Below are positions 1 through 9,038 of a stretch of DNA of 64,000 nt, one piece after another. Both the position numbers and the translations under genes were made by a program. This stretch comes from Numidum massiliense (lineage in GTDB: Bacteria > Bacillota > Bacilli > Thermoactinomycetales > Novibacillaceae): positions 3,550,357 to 3,614,356 of the forward strand of contig NZ_CTDZ01000009.1 of assembly GCF_001375555.1 (NCBI RefSeq). The letters run 5' to 3'. The notes under the pieces are model-generated. The model was not told where the DNA came from and made no database searches. It saw only the letters and a program-made list of their open reading frames with translations. The first letter of the stretch is position 1; each line of letters starts with the position of its first letter.

Positions 1-1
1 G

Positions 2-1054
2 TTTCCAGAGGGAGCGCAAAAAGTAACCGTGAATGTGCGATACTCTGGCGACGTGTTCGTCATGTCGCGAGACAAGACTGTGGCCTTCGTCCACGATAAG
101 CAACTGTTATTACTGGGTTCTTATTTAGATTGGTACCCGTTGCCATATAACGATCAATTTGAGAACAGCATAGCGGGCATGGCAGAAAAGCAGAAAGACC
201 GTGTGCCATTTAAGGTCACCGTGGGTGGGTTTCCGGGACGTGTGTACAGTTCACTCGCCAAAGCCGAGGGCCGCATTGGGAGACAGACGTTTAGCGGCGA
301 CGCGTGGAATAGACTGTCGTTAGTCGCTGGCGATGTGACGGACATCGCCTATAAAGGGTTACACGTTATTGCGTCGCCGTGGCACGTAGAGGAAGGGAAG
401 AAAATGTTGCGCTACCTCGCCGACGATGCCTACCCATACTACGATGCGTGGTTAGGAAATCGTTATAAAGACAGGCGGCCAACGACATTTTTCTATTTGC
501 CGCTCGAACGGGCTTACTTTTCGTTAAGCTGGCTAAAGGAAAATAAGGTGGCCTTCATCCATACATGGCCGAATCGTTCCCTCGAAATTTATGCTGAAAT
601 GGCTGAGAAGCCACATCGACGGGACGAATACTTGGCGAACGTGCGCGAGCAGCTATACGACCACTTGTTTAAAAACAATGAAATTTATGTCGATGACGAA
701 AATAAAGATAAGAACGATGTCACCGAATCGGTGCGCGGCGCTTATGTGTACATGTATTTACGGGAAAAAAAGGGCTGGACACACGATGAAGTGACGGAGT
801 TATTCATCAATACTTACGCGGGGGAGGGCGACGGCGAGGTCGACGACCAAAAAACGGCGAAGCTGCCGCGCTCAAAAGTGTTTGCGATGCTCGGTCGGGC
901 GTTTGACGACGGTAAGAGCGCTCAAGTAAAAAAACTGCTGCGTGCCTACTACCCGCAATGTGCCGCGTACGGTTACGACGATTCAAAAGTCGGCTACGGA
1001 CCACGCATTATGTGGGACGAGTGGCAGGCGAAGTGGAAGGAGTTTGGATTATAA
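2..1054 (+). CDS. C-terminal part of an M1-peptidase-like protein (cut by left edge)
   Basis: The reading frame is already open at base 2, so the true start lies outside the window; the first internal start is GTG at 29. The visible part begins with beta-strand-like sequence (KVTVNVRYSGDVFV), then a DWYPLP motif, as I remember from the beta domain and catalytic-like domain of M1-aminopeptidase-like proteins fused to ABC-2 permeases. The zinc motif HExxH is not present in the visible part, so catalytic activity cannot be claimed. The stop codon abuts the next start (TAA then GTG), so it is translated together with the permease-like gene that follows. The family call is inference from fold-like motifs and context. 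A soluble domain of an ABC exporter is the best guess. Confidence 0.45.
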   Translation, partial: FPEGAQKVTVNVRYSGDVFVMSRDKTVAFVHDKQLLLLGSYLDWYPLPYNDQFENSIAGMAEKQKDRVPFKVTVGGFPGRVYSSLAKAEGRIGRQTFSGDAWNRLSLVAGDVTDIAYKGLHVIASPWHVEEGKKMLRYLADDAYPYYDAWLGNRYKDRRPTTFFYLPLERAYFSLSWLKENKVAFIHTWPNRSLEIYAEMAEKPHRRDEYLANVREQLYDHLFKNNEIYVDDENKDKNDVTESVRGAYVYMYLREKKGWTHDEVTELFINTYAGEGDGEVDDQKTAKLPRSKVFAMLGRAFDDGKSAQVKKLLRAYYPQCAAYGYDDSKVGYGPRIMWDEWQAKWKEFGL

Positions 1055-1744
1055 GTGAGTAAGTGGCAAAAGGAATTCGCAAACGTCTTAAGCTGGCCCG
1101 GCATGTTGATCGCCGCCTACCTCCTGTTACTCCTTTGGACGATCCTCACGTCAGACAAAACGCGCAGTCTCGTCAACTACAGCGAACTAGCGATGATGCC
1201 AGTGGCGGTGATGGTGACGTTCTTGGCGTTTCAGCGGGAAATTGGCAGTGGCTTTATGGAAATACTCGCGACATACCCGTTGTCGCTGCCACGCTTGCTT
1301 CTGCACAAATGGCTACTGAGCATACTGACCTTCACCGCTTGCCACGCGGTGGTAGTCGGCGTATACTACTGGCAGTTTCAGCAGCTCAAGATGGATATCT
1401 ATCCGTGGCAGGGTGGGGAGTCTGTTTGGCGGACGGTCAGTTGGTGGGAAGTGTACGTGCAAGCACTGCCAGGCTTCTTGTTTATGTCGGCGCTCGCCGT
1501 GTTCGGCTTTATGGTGACGCGGCAAGTGTACGGCGGCTTGATTCTCCCATTCGCCTACTGGCTGCTGGAAATGTTGATGGGAGGACTGTGGCTGCCGCTG
1601 CATACGATGTTTTTGCAGGAAACGGATATGTTCGTCGTTAACCGTCTATCGCATATTGTGGCGGTTGTCGTGCTCATCGGGTCGTCACTTGTTCTGTTCA
1701 ATCGGCGAACGCGCTGGATTGCTGCTGAGAGTGACGTGGCGTAG
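1055..1744 (+). CDS. ABC-2-type permease-like membrane protein
   Basis: A 229-residue protein with about six hydrophobic helices (near residues 15-30, 45-62, 85-105, 135-155, 160-180 and 195-212) and a cytoplasmic basic end. The layout, with a short charged N-terminus and an amphipathic stretch before helix 1, is that of ABC-2 exporter permeases. It starts with GTG directly after the stop of the preceding gene, with AAGGAG some 13 bases upstream, so coupling is likely. No ATPase gene lies beside it on the right; the nearest is at 4766. A partner could be left of the window. Substrate unknown. Confidence 0.55.
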   Translation: MSKWQKEFANVLSWPGMLIAAYLLLLLWTILTSDKTRSLVNYSELAMMPVAVMVTFLAFQREIGSGFMEILATYPLSLPRLLLHKWLLSILTFTACHAVVVGVYYWQFQQLKMDIYPWQGGESVWRTVSWWEVYVQALPGFLFMSALAVFGFMVTRQVYGGLILPFAYWLLEMLMGGLWLPLHTMFLQETDMFVVNRLSHIVAVVVLIGSSLVLFNRRTRWIAAESDVA

Positions 1745-1790
1745 CAGCTTGAACGAAGGTAACAATTAGCAAAGAAAGGGGGAGTTGACC

Positions 1791-2390
1791 GTGCTCGCAG
1801 ATCGCACGCTAGCAGAACAAGTCGCCCGCGGCGACCAGGCGGCGCTGGAAACACTCGTCTACCGTTATCACGCGCCGCTACACGGATATTTAGAACGTAT
1901 GCTGCGCGACCGACAAAAAGCAGAGGACGTCACACAAGAGGTGTTCGTGCGCTTTATTCGACAAGCGAGGGAGCGCCAAGTGCCGACGCAAGTAAAAGCG
2001 TGGCTGTACCGCGTCGCGACGAACTTGTGCCGCGACTACTGGCGCAGTGCCAGTTACCGCTCCGAATGTTTCGTACAGGAGCAACTGCCGCCGCAAGTGG
2101 ACGAACGCTCCTCCGTCGTAGACATTTTTGAACGGCAAGAGCTGCGGCAAGAAGTGTTGACCGCGCTTAACATATTGTCCGACACGCAGCGGACGATCGT
2201 CATTTTACGTTTTTACCAGGATATGAAGTTACAAGAAATCGCCGATGCGTTGCAAATACCACTCGGATCGGTGAAATCGAGTTTGTACCACGCGATGCGG
2301 TATTTAAAAAAGGAGCTACTAAAAGAGCGCAAGGCCGATACCGTAGACGAAGCCAATATGTCACTCAGTGAAAGGAGGAAATCGCGGTGA
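1791..2390 (+). CDS. ECF-type RNA polymerase sigma factor
   Basis: A 199-residue sigma-70 family protein with region 2 (about residues 20-90, including the DVTQEVFVRF stretch used for core binding) and region 4 (about 125-185, with the helix-turn-helix around LQEIADALQIPLGSVKSSLY). Regions 1 and 3 are absent, which defines the ECF group. I choose GTG at 1791 because the AAAGGGGGAG ribosome site ends six bases before it; an in-frame TTG at 1785 touches that site. Its last bases overlap the start of the next membrane protein (GTGA overlap), the usual arrangement for a sigma factor and its membrane regulator. The target promoters cannot be read from this window. Confidence 0.88.
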   Translation: MLADRTLAEQVARGDQAALETLVYRYHAPLHGYLERMLRDRQKAEDVTQEVFVRFIRQARERQVPTQVKAWLYRVATNLCRDYWRSASYRSECFVQEQLPPQVDERSSVVDIFERQELRQEVLTALNILSDTQRTIVILRFYQDMKLQEIADALQIPLGSVKSSLYHAMRYLKKELLKERKADTVDEANMSLSERRKSR

Positions 2391-3208
2391 TGAAGGAAGG
2401 GGAACAGTTTGTGTGGACTGAAGCGCAAGAACAGGAGTTTCACCAATTAGAACGCGAACTTGAACCAGCGTTACAATCCGTACTCGTGTCGCAACCTAGT
2501 CAGGGGGAGACACAGGCGCTATTGACGTCGCTACTTTCCTCGCTAGAAGATGAAGATCGAGAGGAAGCTGACGTCTGGCAAACGAGACAGCGGGAGGCGC
2601 CTGCTCTGTGGCCACAAGTTAAGGCGCAAGCAAAAATGCACGGCAAATCCTTTTGGATCGTCAGTGCGCTTTTGTTTACGCTACTGACAATCATGATGCA
2701 AGACGCAGTAGTTACGCCGGAGGCGACGGGTTTGATTGCCTTATGGTTCACGCCGCTCGTGCTGCTTACCAGTCTCGTGTACAGTTTTCGTACGTGGGAT
2801 GCGGGCATGCGCGCAGTTGAAAGTGTTACTGTTTTTCCGCCAGCTTTGTTGCTGTTAAGCCGGTTTCTCGTCGTATTACTCCTCGACCTCGCCCTCGTGC
2901 TAATCGGGAGTGTCTATATTTTGTTAACCGCAAAGTTTACGAGTCTCGCTGTGCACCCGTTTATGTTCGTCATCGGTTGGATGACCCCGCTACTCTTCTT
3001 TTTTGGGGTGACCGCAAATGTTATGCTATATAAAGGCGTTAAAACCGGGATGGTTACGGCTACCGCCTTGTGGCTCTTCACTTGTGCACTCGTCGTCAGC
3101 GACACACTCGCGCTCGTCGTCGTCCCCGTCTGCTTTTTGCTGGGTACGCTACTTTCAATTCGCGCGTATGTCCACGCAAAAAGGCTTTTTCGCGTCACGG
3201 TGAGTTAA
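2387..3208 (+). CDS. Six-helix membrane protein, probable regulator of the adjacent ECF sigma factor
   Basis: The first 85 or so residues are soluble and rich in Glu and Gln; they are followed by about six hydrophobic helices (near residues 88-105, 112-130, 145-178, 185-207, 215-232 and 236-252). There is no HxxxCxxC zinc motif, so it is not a classical ZAS anti-sigma factor. Overlap with the sigma gene (start GTG at 2387, or ATG at 2390, after AGGAGG) argues for tight coupling and a role as anti-sigma factor or sensor, but this is inferred from position only. I do not recognise the family. Confidence 0.6.
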   Translation: MMKEGEQFVWTEAQEQEFHQLERELEPALQSVLVSQPSQGETQALLTSLLSSLEDEDREEADVWQTRQREAPALWPQVKAQAKMHGKSFWIVSALLFTLLTIMMQDAVVTPEATGLIALWFTPLVLLTSLVYSFRTWDAGMRAVESVTVFPPALLLLSRFLVVLLLDLALVLIGSVYILLTAKFTSLAVHPFMFVIGWMTPLLFFFGVTANVMLYKGVKTGMVTATALWLFTCALVVSDTLALVVVPVCFLLGTLLSIRAYVHAKRLFRVTVS

Positions 3209-3280
3209 GTCTGTCGCAGCGTAACGTGTACGGAAAAACTTATGCCGCACGGTGTCTCTTAATAAAACGTCTGTCCCGGG

Positions 3281-3299
3281 GGGATGTTATAATTATCCC
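3281..3299 (+). promoter_or_regulatory. TATAAT box inside a GGGAT/ATCCC inverted repeat before the P450 gene
   Basis: TATAAT at 3288-3293 is framed by GGGAT (3281-3285) and ATCCC (3295-3299). I do not find a good -35, so an activator or a weak promoter is possible. The repeat overlapping the -10 could be an operator. Confidence 0.3.
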
Positions 3300-3319
3300 A
3301 CCATTAAAGGAGGACTACG

Positions 3320-4666
3320 ATGGATGCGGCACAATTAACAGGTCCGACGGGTCTTTTACTGACTGGCAATTTACTCGCCTTCAGGAAAGACCCGCTCGCC
3401 TATTTGATGAAAACGGCGCACGATTACGGCGAGATCGCGCGCTTGCGCTTCGGTCTGAAACAGAACGTCTATCTCATCAACAGCCCTGACGACATTCACG
3501 AAATACTCGTAAAGAAACAAGATCACTTTCACAAGACGACAACGTTAAAAATTGCAAAAGTCGCCCTGGGGGCAGGGCTGCTGACGAGTGAAGGCGAGGC
3601 GCATATGCGGCAGCGCCGACTCATGGCACCAGCGTTTGCGCGGAAACATATCGGAACGTACGCCGATACGATGGTTAACTACGCCTCCCAAGAAATTGCC
3701 GCGTGGCAAGACGGTGAAGAGCGTGACATAAACCGCGCGATGATGGAAATTACGTTGTCAGTCATTACAGAGACGATGTTCGGTACGCAAATCTCACAAG
3801 GCTTCCGCCAAGTGGCTGAGGCGATTGAAATGGGCATGCGCTACATCACCGAGCGGGCGCGGGCCATTGTTTATTTGCCAGAGGAAATTCCGACGCCGAA
3901 AAGTAAAAAGTTCCACGAAGCGATTACCGGCCTAAACAAGGTCATTTATGAGATTATTGAGGAGCGGCGCCAGCACCCGGAATTGAATGAACGCGGCGAT
4001 TTGCTCGCGACGTTGCTACGCGCGCGAGACGAAGACGACGGAAGTGGGATGACGGACGAACAGGTGCGCGATCAAGTGTTCACTATCTTTATGGCCGGAC
4101 ACGAGACGACGGCGAACACGCTGTCATGGGTGTTTTATTTGTTAGCGAAGCACCCTGAAATAGTGGAAAAACTGGAACGAGAAGTGGACGACGTGTTGCA
4201 AGGGCGGCTGCCTACGCTAGACGACTACGACAAACTAACCTATGTGCAACACGTGATTAGTGAGACGTTGCGCCTTTATCCCGCCGCTTGGAAAATAAGC
4301 CGCGAGGTCGTATCGACAGTAGAAATTGGCAGTCACCAGTTTGTCCCGGGAGAAATTTTGCTCATGAGCCAGTACGTCATGCACCGCAACCCGCGTTTTT
4401 ACGACGACCCCGCCGACTTTCGACCGGAACGGTTTGCGGGCGACATGTTGAAACGGATCCCGAAGTTCGCTTATTTTCCGTTTGGCGGCGGGGCGCGCAT
4501 CTGTATCGGCAACCATTTTGCCTTACTCGAGGCGGCTCTCGTGCTAGCAACGATTGTGCAGAAGTTCCGTCTCTCTTTACCGGAAGACCGTCAAGAAGTT
4601 AAACCGGAGCCGCTCATTACGCTCCGTCCGCAAGGTGGTTTGCCTATGGTTGTCTCCGCCAGATAA
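3320..4666 (+). CDS. Cytochrome P450 monooxygenase
   Basis: A 448-residue soluble P450. The I-helix oxygen-activation motif AGHETT is at residues 259-264, the ExxR motif (ETLR) at 315-318, a PERF segment before the heme loop, and the heme-thiolate loop FGGGARICIG with Cys395. No N-terminal membrane anchor and no fused reductase, so it needs separate redox partners; YumC at 25849 is a candidate electron donor only by inference. Start ATG follows AAGGAGG by seven bases. It stands alone as a transcription unit with its own putative -10. Substrate is not predictable; bacterial relatives hydroxylate fatty acids or similar hydrophobic compounds. Confidence 0.95.
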   Translation: MDAAQLTGPTGLLLTGNLLAFRKDPLAYLMKTAHDYGEIARLRFGLKQNVYLINSPDDIHEILVKKQDHFHKTTTLKIAKVALGAGLLTSEGEAHMRQRRLMAPAFARKHIGTYADTMVNYASQEIAAWQDGEERDINRAMMEITLSVITETMFGTQISQGFRQVAEAIEMGMRYITERARAIVYLPEEIPTPKSKKFHEAITGLNKVIYEIIEERRQHPELNERGDLLATLLRARDEDDGSGMTDEQVRDQVFTIFMAGHETTANTLSWVFYLLAKHPEIVEKLEREVDDVLQGRLPTLDDYDKLTYVQHVISETLRLYPAAWKISREVVSTVEIGSHQFVPGEILLMSQYVMHRNPRFYDDPADFRPERFAGDMLKRIPKFAYFPFGGGARICIGNHFALLEAALVLATIVQKFRLSLPEDRQEVKPEPLITLRPQGGLPMVVSAR

Positions 4667-4765
4667 GGGGAGTCGCAAGGTATAGGGGCAGGGAACGGTG
4701 TGACCCGTGTGCGCACTTGTGTGTTATGTACGAACCTATAGAAGTAGCTGAACGGAGAGGAAGTT

Positions 4766-5653
4766 ATGATCCAATTAGAGGGTGTGCAAAAGCAGGTTGG
4801 CAGTTTCCAGCTAAACGTAAATGCGTTGAAGGTGGGACCAGGTTTAACGCTCGTTGTCGGCAAGAACGGGGCTGGTAAGTCGACCCTGTTGAAAGTGTTA
4901 GTCACGGCCCTGGCTGCTGACCAGGGCACGATTACGTACGCCGGGAAGCGGGCAGAAGACGACTTGGCCCTCATTCGCAGTCGTCTCGGCTATTTACCGA
5001 CAGATATCGACTATTACCCGCAGATGACAGTCGGACAGTTGCTCGCGCACATCGGGGAATTAAAAGGACTGCCACCGCAAGATTTAGAAGAAGATACCCG
5101 TTACTTGCTAAAACAGTTTGCCCTTGCCGATGTCGCTGGCGAACGCATCGCCAATCTATCTGAAGGAAGGCAGCGCAGTCTCGGCATCGTGCAGGCGCTG
5201 CTCGGGCAACCGGTCTTTCTTTTTCTCGACGAACCGTTAACGAGTCTCGACATCGTTGAGCAAAAGCGGGCCGTATCGTTTTTGTACCGTTACGCGGCAC
5301 GTCGCTACGTCGTCGTCGTCAGTCACGAACTGTATTGTTGGGAAGGTCAGTGCGACAGTATCGTGTGGATCGACGAAGGGGGAGTTGCCTTCCACGGGAC
5401 GCCAGAGGAGTGGGTAGCCCACCCCGACCTCGCCGTTTGGGAAGGGACCGTGTCACTGCGCGAGGCGGATGACTTGCAGCGCCGCTACCGCGTCGTGCGG
5501 CGGCAACAAGTGGAAGGTGGAGGACAAGGCGACCCGCTCGCACAACACGTGCGCTTAATCGCGGCTGAATGCCCGGGGGCGTCATTTTCCCCCGCAGCTG
5601 GCACGCTGGAAGACGGTTACTTTTTACGTACCAAACACGTCGTCGACCGCTAA
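4766..5653 (+). CDS. ABC transporter ATP-binding protein without adjacent permease
   Basis: The N-terminal 220 residues are an ABC ATPase: Walker A GKNGAGKS at residues 32-39, signature LSEGRQR near 132-138, Walker B FLFLDEP near 152-158, and a switch His (VVVSHE). The last 75 residues form a variable tail. The short ATPase type fits ABC-2 exporters of the YtrB/bacitracin-exporter kind. No permease follows; a terminator closes the gene at 5664-5709. It may work with the permease-like protein at 1055, but the P450 gene lies between them. Confidence 0.85.
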   Translation: MIQLEGVQKQVGSFQLNVNALKVGPGLTLVVGKNGAGKSTLLKVLVTALAADQGTITYAGKRAEDDLALIRSRLGYLPTDIDYYPQMTVGQLLAHIGELKGLPPQDLEEDTRYLLKQFALADVAGERIANLSEGRQRSLGIVQALLGQPVFLFLDEPLTSLDIVEQKRAVSFLYRYAARRYVVVVSHELYCWEGQCDSIVWIDEGGVAFHGTPEEWVAHPDLAVWEGTVSLREADDLQRRYRVVRRQQVEGGGQGDPLAQHVRLIAAECPGASFSPAAGTLEDGYFLRTKHVVDR

Positions 5654-5663
5654 GGACACTATC

Positions 5664-5709
5664 ACCTCGCTTCACGATAATTTTAATGCTTCGTGTGGCG
5701 AGGTTTTTG
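5664..5709 (+). terminator. Intrinsic terminator after the ABC ATPase
   Basis: Long imperfect stem ACCTCGC..CACGA pairing with TCGTG..GCGAGGT, followed by TTTTTGT. Confidence 0.75.
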
Positions 5710-5791
5710 TGTACAATAGAGAAAGAGTCAGACGAGCTACTATTTCCCTTAGTAGGGGCTTAAAACCATACTGAAGAAAAGGAGGATAACA

Positions 5792-6193
5792 ATGAAAAGT
5801 AAGATTGAACAACTGAATGAAACGGGAACGATCGTCGATGCGCTCGGGATCCAAATGGTCGAAGCGTCACCAGACAAAATGGTGATGACGATGCCCGTCA
5901 ACGGAAACACGCGGCAGCCCTTTGGCTTGTTGCACGGCGGTGCCTCGGTCGTGCTTGCGGAGACGATCGCCAGCTACGGTGCGTGGCTCAATGTCGACCA
6001 GAAAAAAGAGGCAGTTGTCGGGTTAGAAATTAACGCTAACCACGTGCGCAGCAAACAGGACGGGATGGTGACCGGCATCGGCGTGCCACTGTTTCGCGGT
6101 CGCAAGACGATGGTGTGGGAAATAAAAATTGTCGACGAAGCGGAAAAGCTCATCTGTATTTCTCGTTGCACAGTTGCCGTTATCCCACAATAA
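5792..6193 (+). CDS. Hotdog-fold acyl-CoA thioesterase (PaaI/YuxO type)
   Basis: A 133-residue single hotdog domain. The catalytic-helix signature QPFGLLHGGASVVLAETIAS (residues 43-62) matches the PaaI/ComA2/YuxO group, in which the HGG segment and a Glu on the helix serve in thioester hydrolysis. Start ATG follows AAGGAGG with seven bases. It stands alone. Relatives act on aromatic acyl-CoA or on 1,4-dihydroxy-2-naphthoyl-CoA in menaquinone synthesis; no menaquinone gene is nearby, so the substrate is open. Confidence 0.85.
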   Translation: MKSKIEQLNETGTIVDALGIQMVEASPDKMVMTMPVNGNTRQPFGLLHGGASVVLAETIASYGAWLNVDQKKEAVVGLEINANHVRSKQDGMVTGIGVPLFRGRKTMVWEIKIVDEAEKLICISRCTVAVIPQ

Positions 6194-6407
6194 GCTGGCA
6201 CGCGGATGTACGTCGCTTTCGCTTTCGTCAAACATCGCGCAAGATAACAATTGGCCGCGAAAACTAACCGAGTAAGTCGCAATATTTGTAAACGCTCGCA
6301 AGATGCGCGGCACGCCCCGTTTGCGTACGCCGTTATTTACCTTTATACGTAAAGGTGTGCGGGCACGGGTGGTCTGCGTTGTATGATACAATAGTCGAAG
6401 GAGTGGA

Positions 6408-7388
6408 TTGAGCGTGGAACTAGAGACGTTAACTAAGTGGGAAGACGGCTGGCGGGTGAGATTGCCGTTGCCGTTTCAATTAAAGTGGATTCATTCATAC
6501 TTGTTTCGCGGGGCGGAAGGCTATACGATCGTCGACTGCGGCCTGAACGACGATCGAGCGTGGGCGACGTGGCAACAAGTTTTTGCGCATTTGCGGATCG
6601 AACCGCAACAAATTACGCGCATCGTCCTTACGCATTACCACCCTGACCATTACGGTTTGGCCGGCAAATTGCAAGAACTGACTGGGGCGGAGGTATGGAT
6701 GTCCCGCCTCACATATGAGCAAGCGCAGCTGTTTTGGGGAGAAAAAAACAAGCACATTGACGACATTGCCATGTTTTTCCGTCGACATGGCTTGCCGAAT
6801 GACGTCGCGTGTGACTTGGAAGACAATTTGCAGAAGTTTATCGGTTATGTCACACCGCACCCCGACCCGCAGTTTCTCGAGCCGGGTGAGACGGTGATGC
6901 TCGGTGACCGCCCGTATGACGTATGGCATACGCCGGGACACGCGGAAGATCACCTCAGCTTCTTTGATTCCGAGCGGCAGTGGCTAATCGGCGGCGATGT
7001 ATTGCTTCGTAAAATCACCCCGAATGTAAGCTTGTATCAAGCAGGTGATCAAAACCCGCTGGAAACGTTTTTGACGACGTTAAAGCAATTGAAGAAAAAA
7101 CCGATTCGCCGCGTGTTGCCGGCGCACGGTCCTCTGTTTACCGACGTCGCGACGCGCATTGAGGAGATTTTGGCGCATCACGACGAGCGGCTACAGCAAA
7201 TGAAACAACTTGTCGACGGTAAGCGGACGGCTTACGACATTTGCCTACTCGCGTTTGGGAACAACCTTTCCGTCCACAATTTGCGCTTTGCTCTCGCGGA
7301 GACGCTTGCCCACTTGGAGTATTTGCGACAAAAAGGTGAATTATTGTGCGCAGACGGGCAAGAAATAACGGTCTATCGACAAGCTTAG
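6408..7388 (+). CDS. Metallo-beta-lactamase-fold hydrolase
   Basis: A 326-residue MBL-fold protein. The dinuclear metal motif THYHPDHYG places His76, His78, Asp80 and His81; further ligands are expected from WHTPGHAEDH (near 180) and the Asp of GGDVLL (near 197). A C-terminal winged-helix-like region follows, as in LACTB2/YtnP-like hydrolases. Start is TTG at 6408 after GAAGGAG; an in-frame GTG at 6414 with longer spacing is an alternative. It converges on yutG, and the two stop codons overlap. Substrate unknown. Confidence 0.85.
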   Translation: MSVELETLTKWEDGWRVRLPLPFQLKWIHSYLFRGAEGYTIVDCGLNDDRAWATWQQVFAHLRIEPQQITRIVLTHYHPDHYGLAGKLQELTGAEVWMSRLTYEQAQLFWGEKNKHIDDIAMFFRRHGLPNDVACDLEDNLQKFIGYVTPHPDPQFLEPGETVMLGDRPYDVWHTPGHAEDHLSFFDSERQWLIGGDVLLRKITPNVSLYQAGDQNPLETFLTTLKQLKKKPIRRVLPAHGPLFTDVATRIEEILAHHDERLQQMKQLVDGKRTAYDICLLAFGNNLSVHNLRFALAETLAHLEYLRQKGELLCADGQEITVYRQA

Positions 7389-7894
7389 TGCGCCCGGCCA
7401 TGGGCGAGGCGAGCAGCGGCGGCAGCGGCAATCGCCCCGACGATATCGTCGAGAAACGTATGCACCTCGCCGGTTGAGAGATCGTTAAGGCGTTCGAGTA
7501 TACCGGGCTTTATTTTATCGACGTAACCAAAATTCGTAAAGCCGATACTGCCGTATATGTTGATAATGGCAAAAGCTAACACTTCGTCGATGCCGTACAA
7601 ACTTTCGTCGCGGGCGACCATCGTTTGCAATGGCTCGTCGAGCTGCTTCTGTTCGGCTAAGTAATCCAACTGTACACCGGTTAAGATCGCGTTTTGAACT
7701 TCTCGTTTCGAGAGTACTTTTTCGACCTGTTCTCGGCATTCGTTCCGGGTCAGGTCTGGGTAGTACTCTGCTTGTAAAAAAATGACGAGGTCGATCAGGT
7801 GATCCATCGTGACGCCGCGTTTTAATAAATAGTGACGGGATGCATCGCGAACAGACCGTTCGCTTGCACCCGTACGCAAGTGTTCATTGTTCAT
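7385..7894 (-). CDS. yutG: YutG, phosphatidylglycerophosphatase A-like protein
   Basis: A 169-residue protein of the YutG/PgpA group. The core SLYGIDEVLAFAIINIYGSI and the C-terminal HTFLDDIVGAIAAAAAARLAH are highly typical of Firmicute YutG. PgpA-type proteins remove phosphate from phosphatidylglycerophosphate in phospholipid synthesis; YutG forms a soluble subgroup lacking the full membrane-helix set, so the enzymatic role is by family only. It is encoded alone, facing the MBL hydrolase. In B. subtilis yutG is next to yutH, whose homologue lies 1.1 kb to the right here. Confidence 0.88.
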   Translation of the reverse strand: MNNEHLRTGASERSVRDASRHYLLKRGVTMDHLIDLVIFLQAEYYPDLTRNECREQVEKVLSKREVQNAILTGVQLDYLAEQKQLDEPLQTMVARDESLYGIDEVLAFAIINIYGSIGFTNFGYVDKIKPGILERLNDLSTGEVHTFLDDIVGAIAAAAAARLAHGRAH

Positions 7895-8024
7895 AAGGGC
7901 TCGCCCTTTCTAAAAAAGTGGTGACCAAATCGTTGTTATTATTCCCGTATCTAACTGCGACCATTACCCGCCAATCATTTCTTTTAAGTGGCAAGCAGCG
8001 AGGTTCGAGTATGGGAACGAGAGG

Positions 8025-8807
8025 ATGTTGTACAAGGTGCGTGTCGCAATCGTTACAGGCAGTTCGCGCGGACTAGGGAAAAAAACGGCTCTTGCGCTCG
8101 CCGCGGACGGTTTTCGCATTGTCGTGAATTACCGCGACGATGCTGAGGCAGCTGCGGACGTCGTCACAGACATTCGCGCGGACGGTGGTGAAGCGATGGC
8201 CGTGAAGGCCGATGTAACTAAACGGGAGAACGTGCAGCAGCTAGTCGCCCAAGTGATGGCGGCGTGGCAACGCATCGACGTGTTAGTTAACAACGTCGGC
8301 CCGTTCATGCGCGAACGTAAGCGGTTCGCCGCTGTGACAGCGGCGGAAACAGATGTCCTGTTAGACGGCAATTTACGTAGCGCGCTCGACCTCGTGCGCG
8401 AAGTGCTCCCCCATATGCGCCACAACGGGTGGGGACGGATCGTCCAATTCGGCTTCGGGCGGGCGGTAGAAGCGCCTGCGTGGCCAGACCGGGCCGTCTA
8501 CGCTGCCGCTAAAGTCGCCTTAGTTAGTTTCACAAAATCGTTAGCAGTAGAAGAAGCGCCGTACGGCATTACGGTGAACATGATTTGTCCCGGCGATATC
8601 GTCGGTGCGAATAAAGAAAAGGACATTGCCGACGTACGCCACCTAACCGATCCGGAAGCGCCGCGCGGACGCCCTGGCGCAGGAGAAGACGTGGCACGCG
8701 TCGTACGCTTTTTATGTGAAGAAAACGCCGATTTTCTAACTGGAAACATCATCAACGTCACCGGTGGCCTCGATGTCATTCACCCCGTATCCAAAGCGCC
8801 CATGTAA
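8025..8807 (+). CDS. Short-chain dehydrogenase/reductase (FabG-like)
   Basis: A 260-residue classical SDR: dinucleotide loop TGSSRGLG (residues 11-18), NNVG at about 89-92, the active-site Tyr and Lys in YAAAKVALVSF (YxxxK near 165-169), and the C-terminal GNIINVTGGLDVIHPVSK. The usual catalytic Ser position lies in the VQFGFGRA segment, where Ser is replaced; FGFG is a noteworthy deviation from the usual xSS motif. Close relatives occur as single genes in Bacillales. The GAGAGG site touches ATG 8025, so GTG at 8037 is a possible true start. Substrate unknown. Confidence 0.85.
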   Translation: MLYKVRVAIVTGSSRGLGKKTALALAADGFRIVVNYRDDAEAAADVVTDIRADGGEAMAVKADVTKRENVQQLVAQVMAAWQRIDVLVNNVGPFMRERKRFAAVTAAETDVLLDGNLRSALDLVREVLPHMRHNGWGRIVQFGFGRAVEAPAWPDRAVYAAAKVALVSFTKSLAVEEAPYGITVNMICPGDIVGANKEKDIADVRHLTDPEAPRGRPGAGEDVARVVRFLCEENADFLTGNIINVTGGLDVIHPVSKAPM

Positions 8808-8863
8808 TCCTTCACGCATTTTCTGCGTTCATCATACATTATGGCATAGCAAATGGCATAACA

Positions 8864-8893
8864 GCCTAGACCGCTCTGGCGGTAGCGGTCCTA
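8864..8893. other. Hairpin between the SDR and yutH
   Basis: GACCGCT and AGCGGTC can pair around a short loop, with flanking TAG/CTA partly extending the stem. There is no T run, so it is not a standard terminator; it may be an mRNA processing or pausing element. Confidence 0.35.
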
Positions 8894-9038
8894 CGGGCAG
8901 GATGTCGGGGCTCGTTTCACTTCTCTGCGGGGAAGTTGCGCCTTGCGTCGGAACGCAAATAGCCGTGTGCTGTACGAGCGAATATACCGCTGCTAGGGCA
9001 GAAAAGGCGTGAAGGGGAATATAACGGAGGTGGGGGTC

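Noticed and set aside
1063..1641. Long overlapping frame of 192 residues inside the permease gene
   Set aside because: Arg-rich shadow of a membrane protein gene; the real frame has helices and neighbour coupling.
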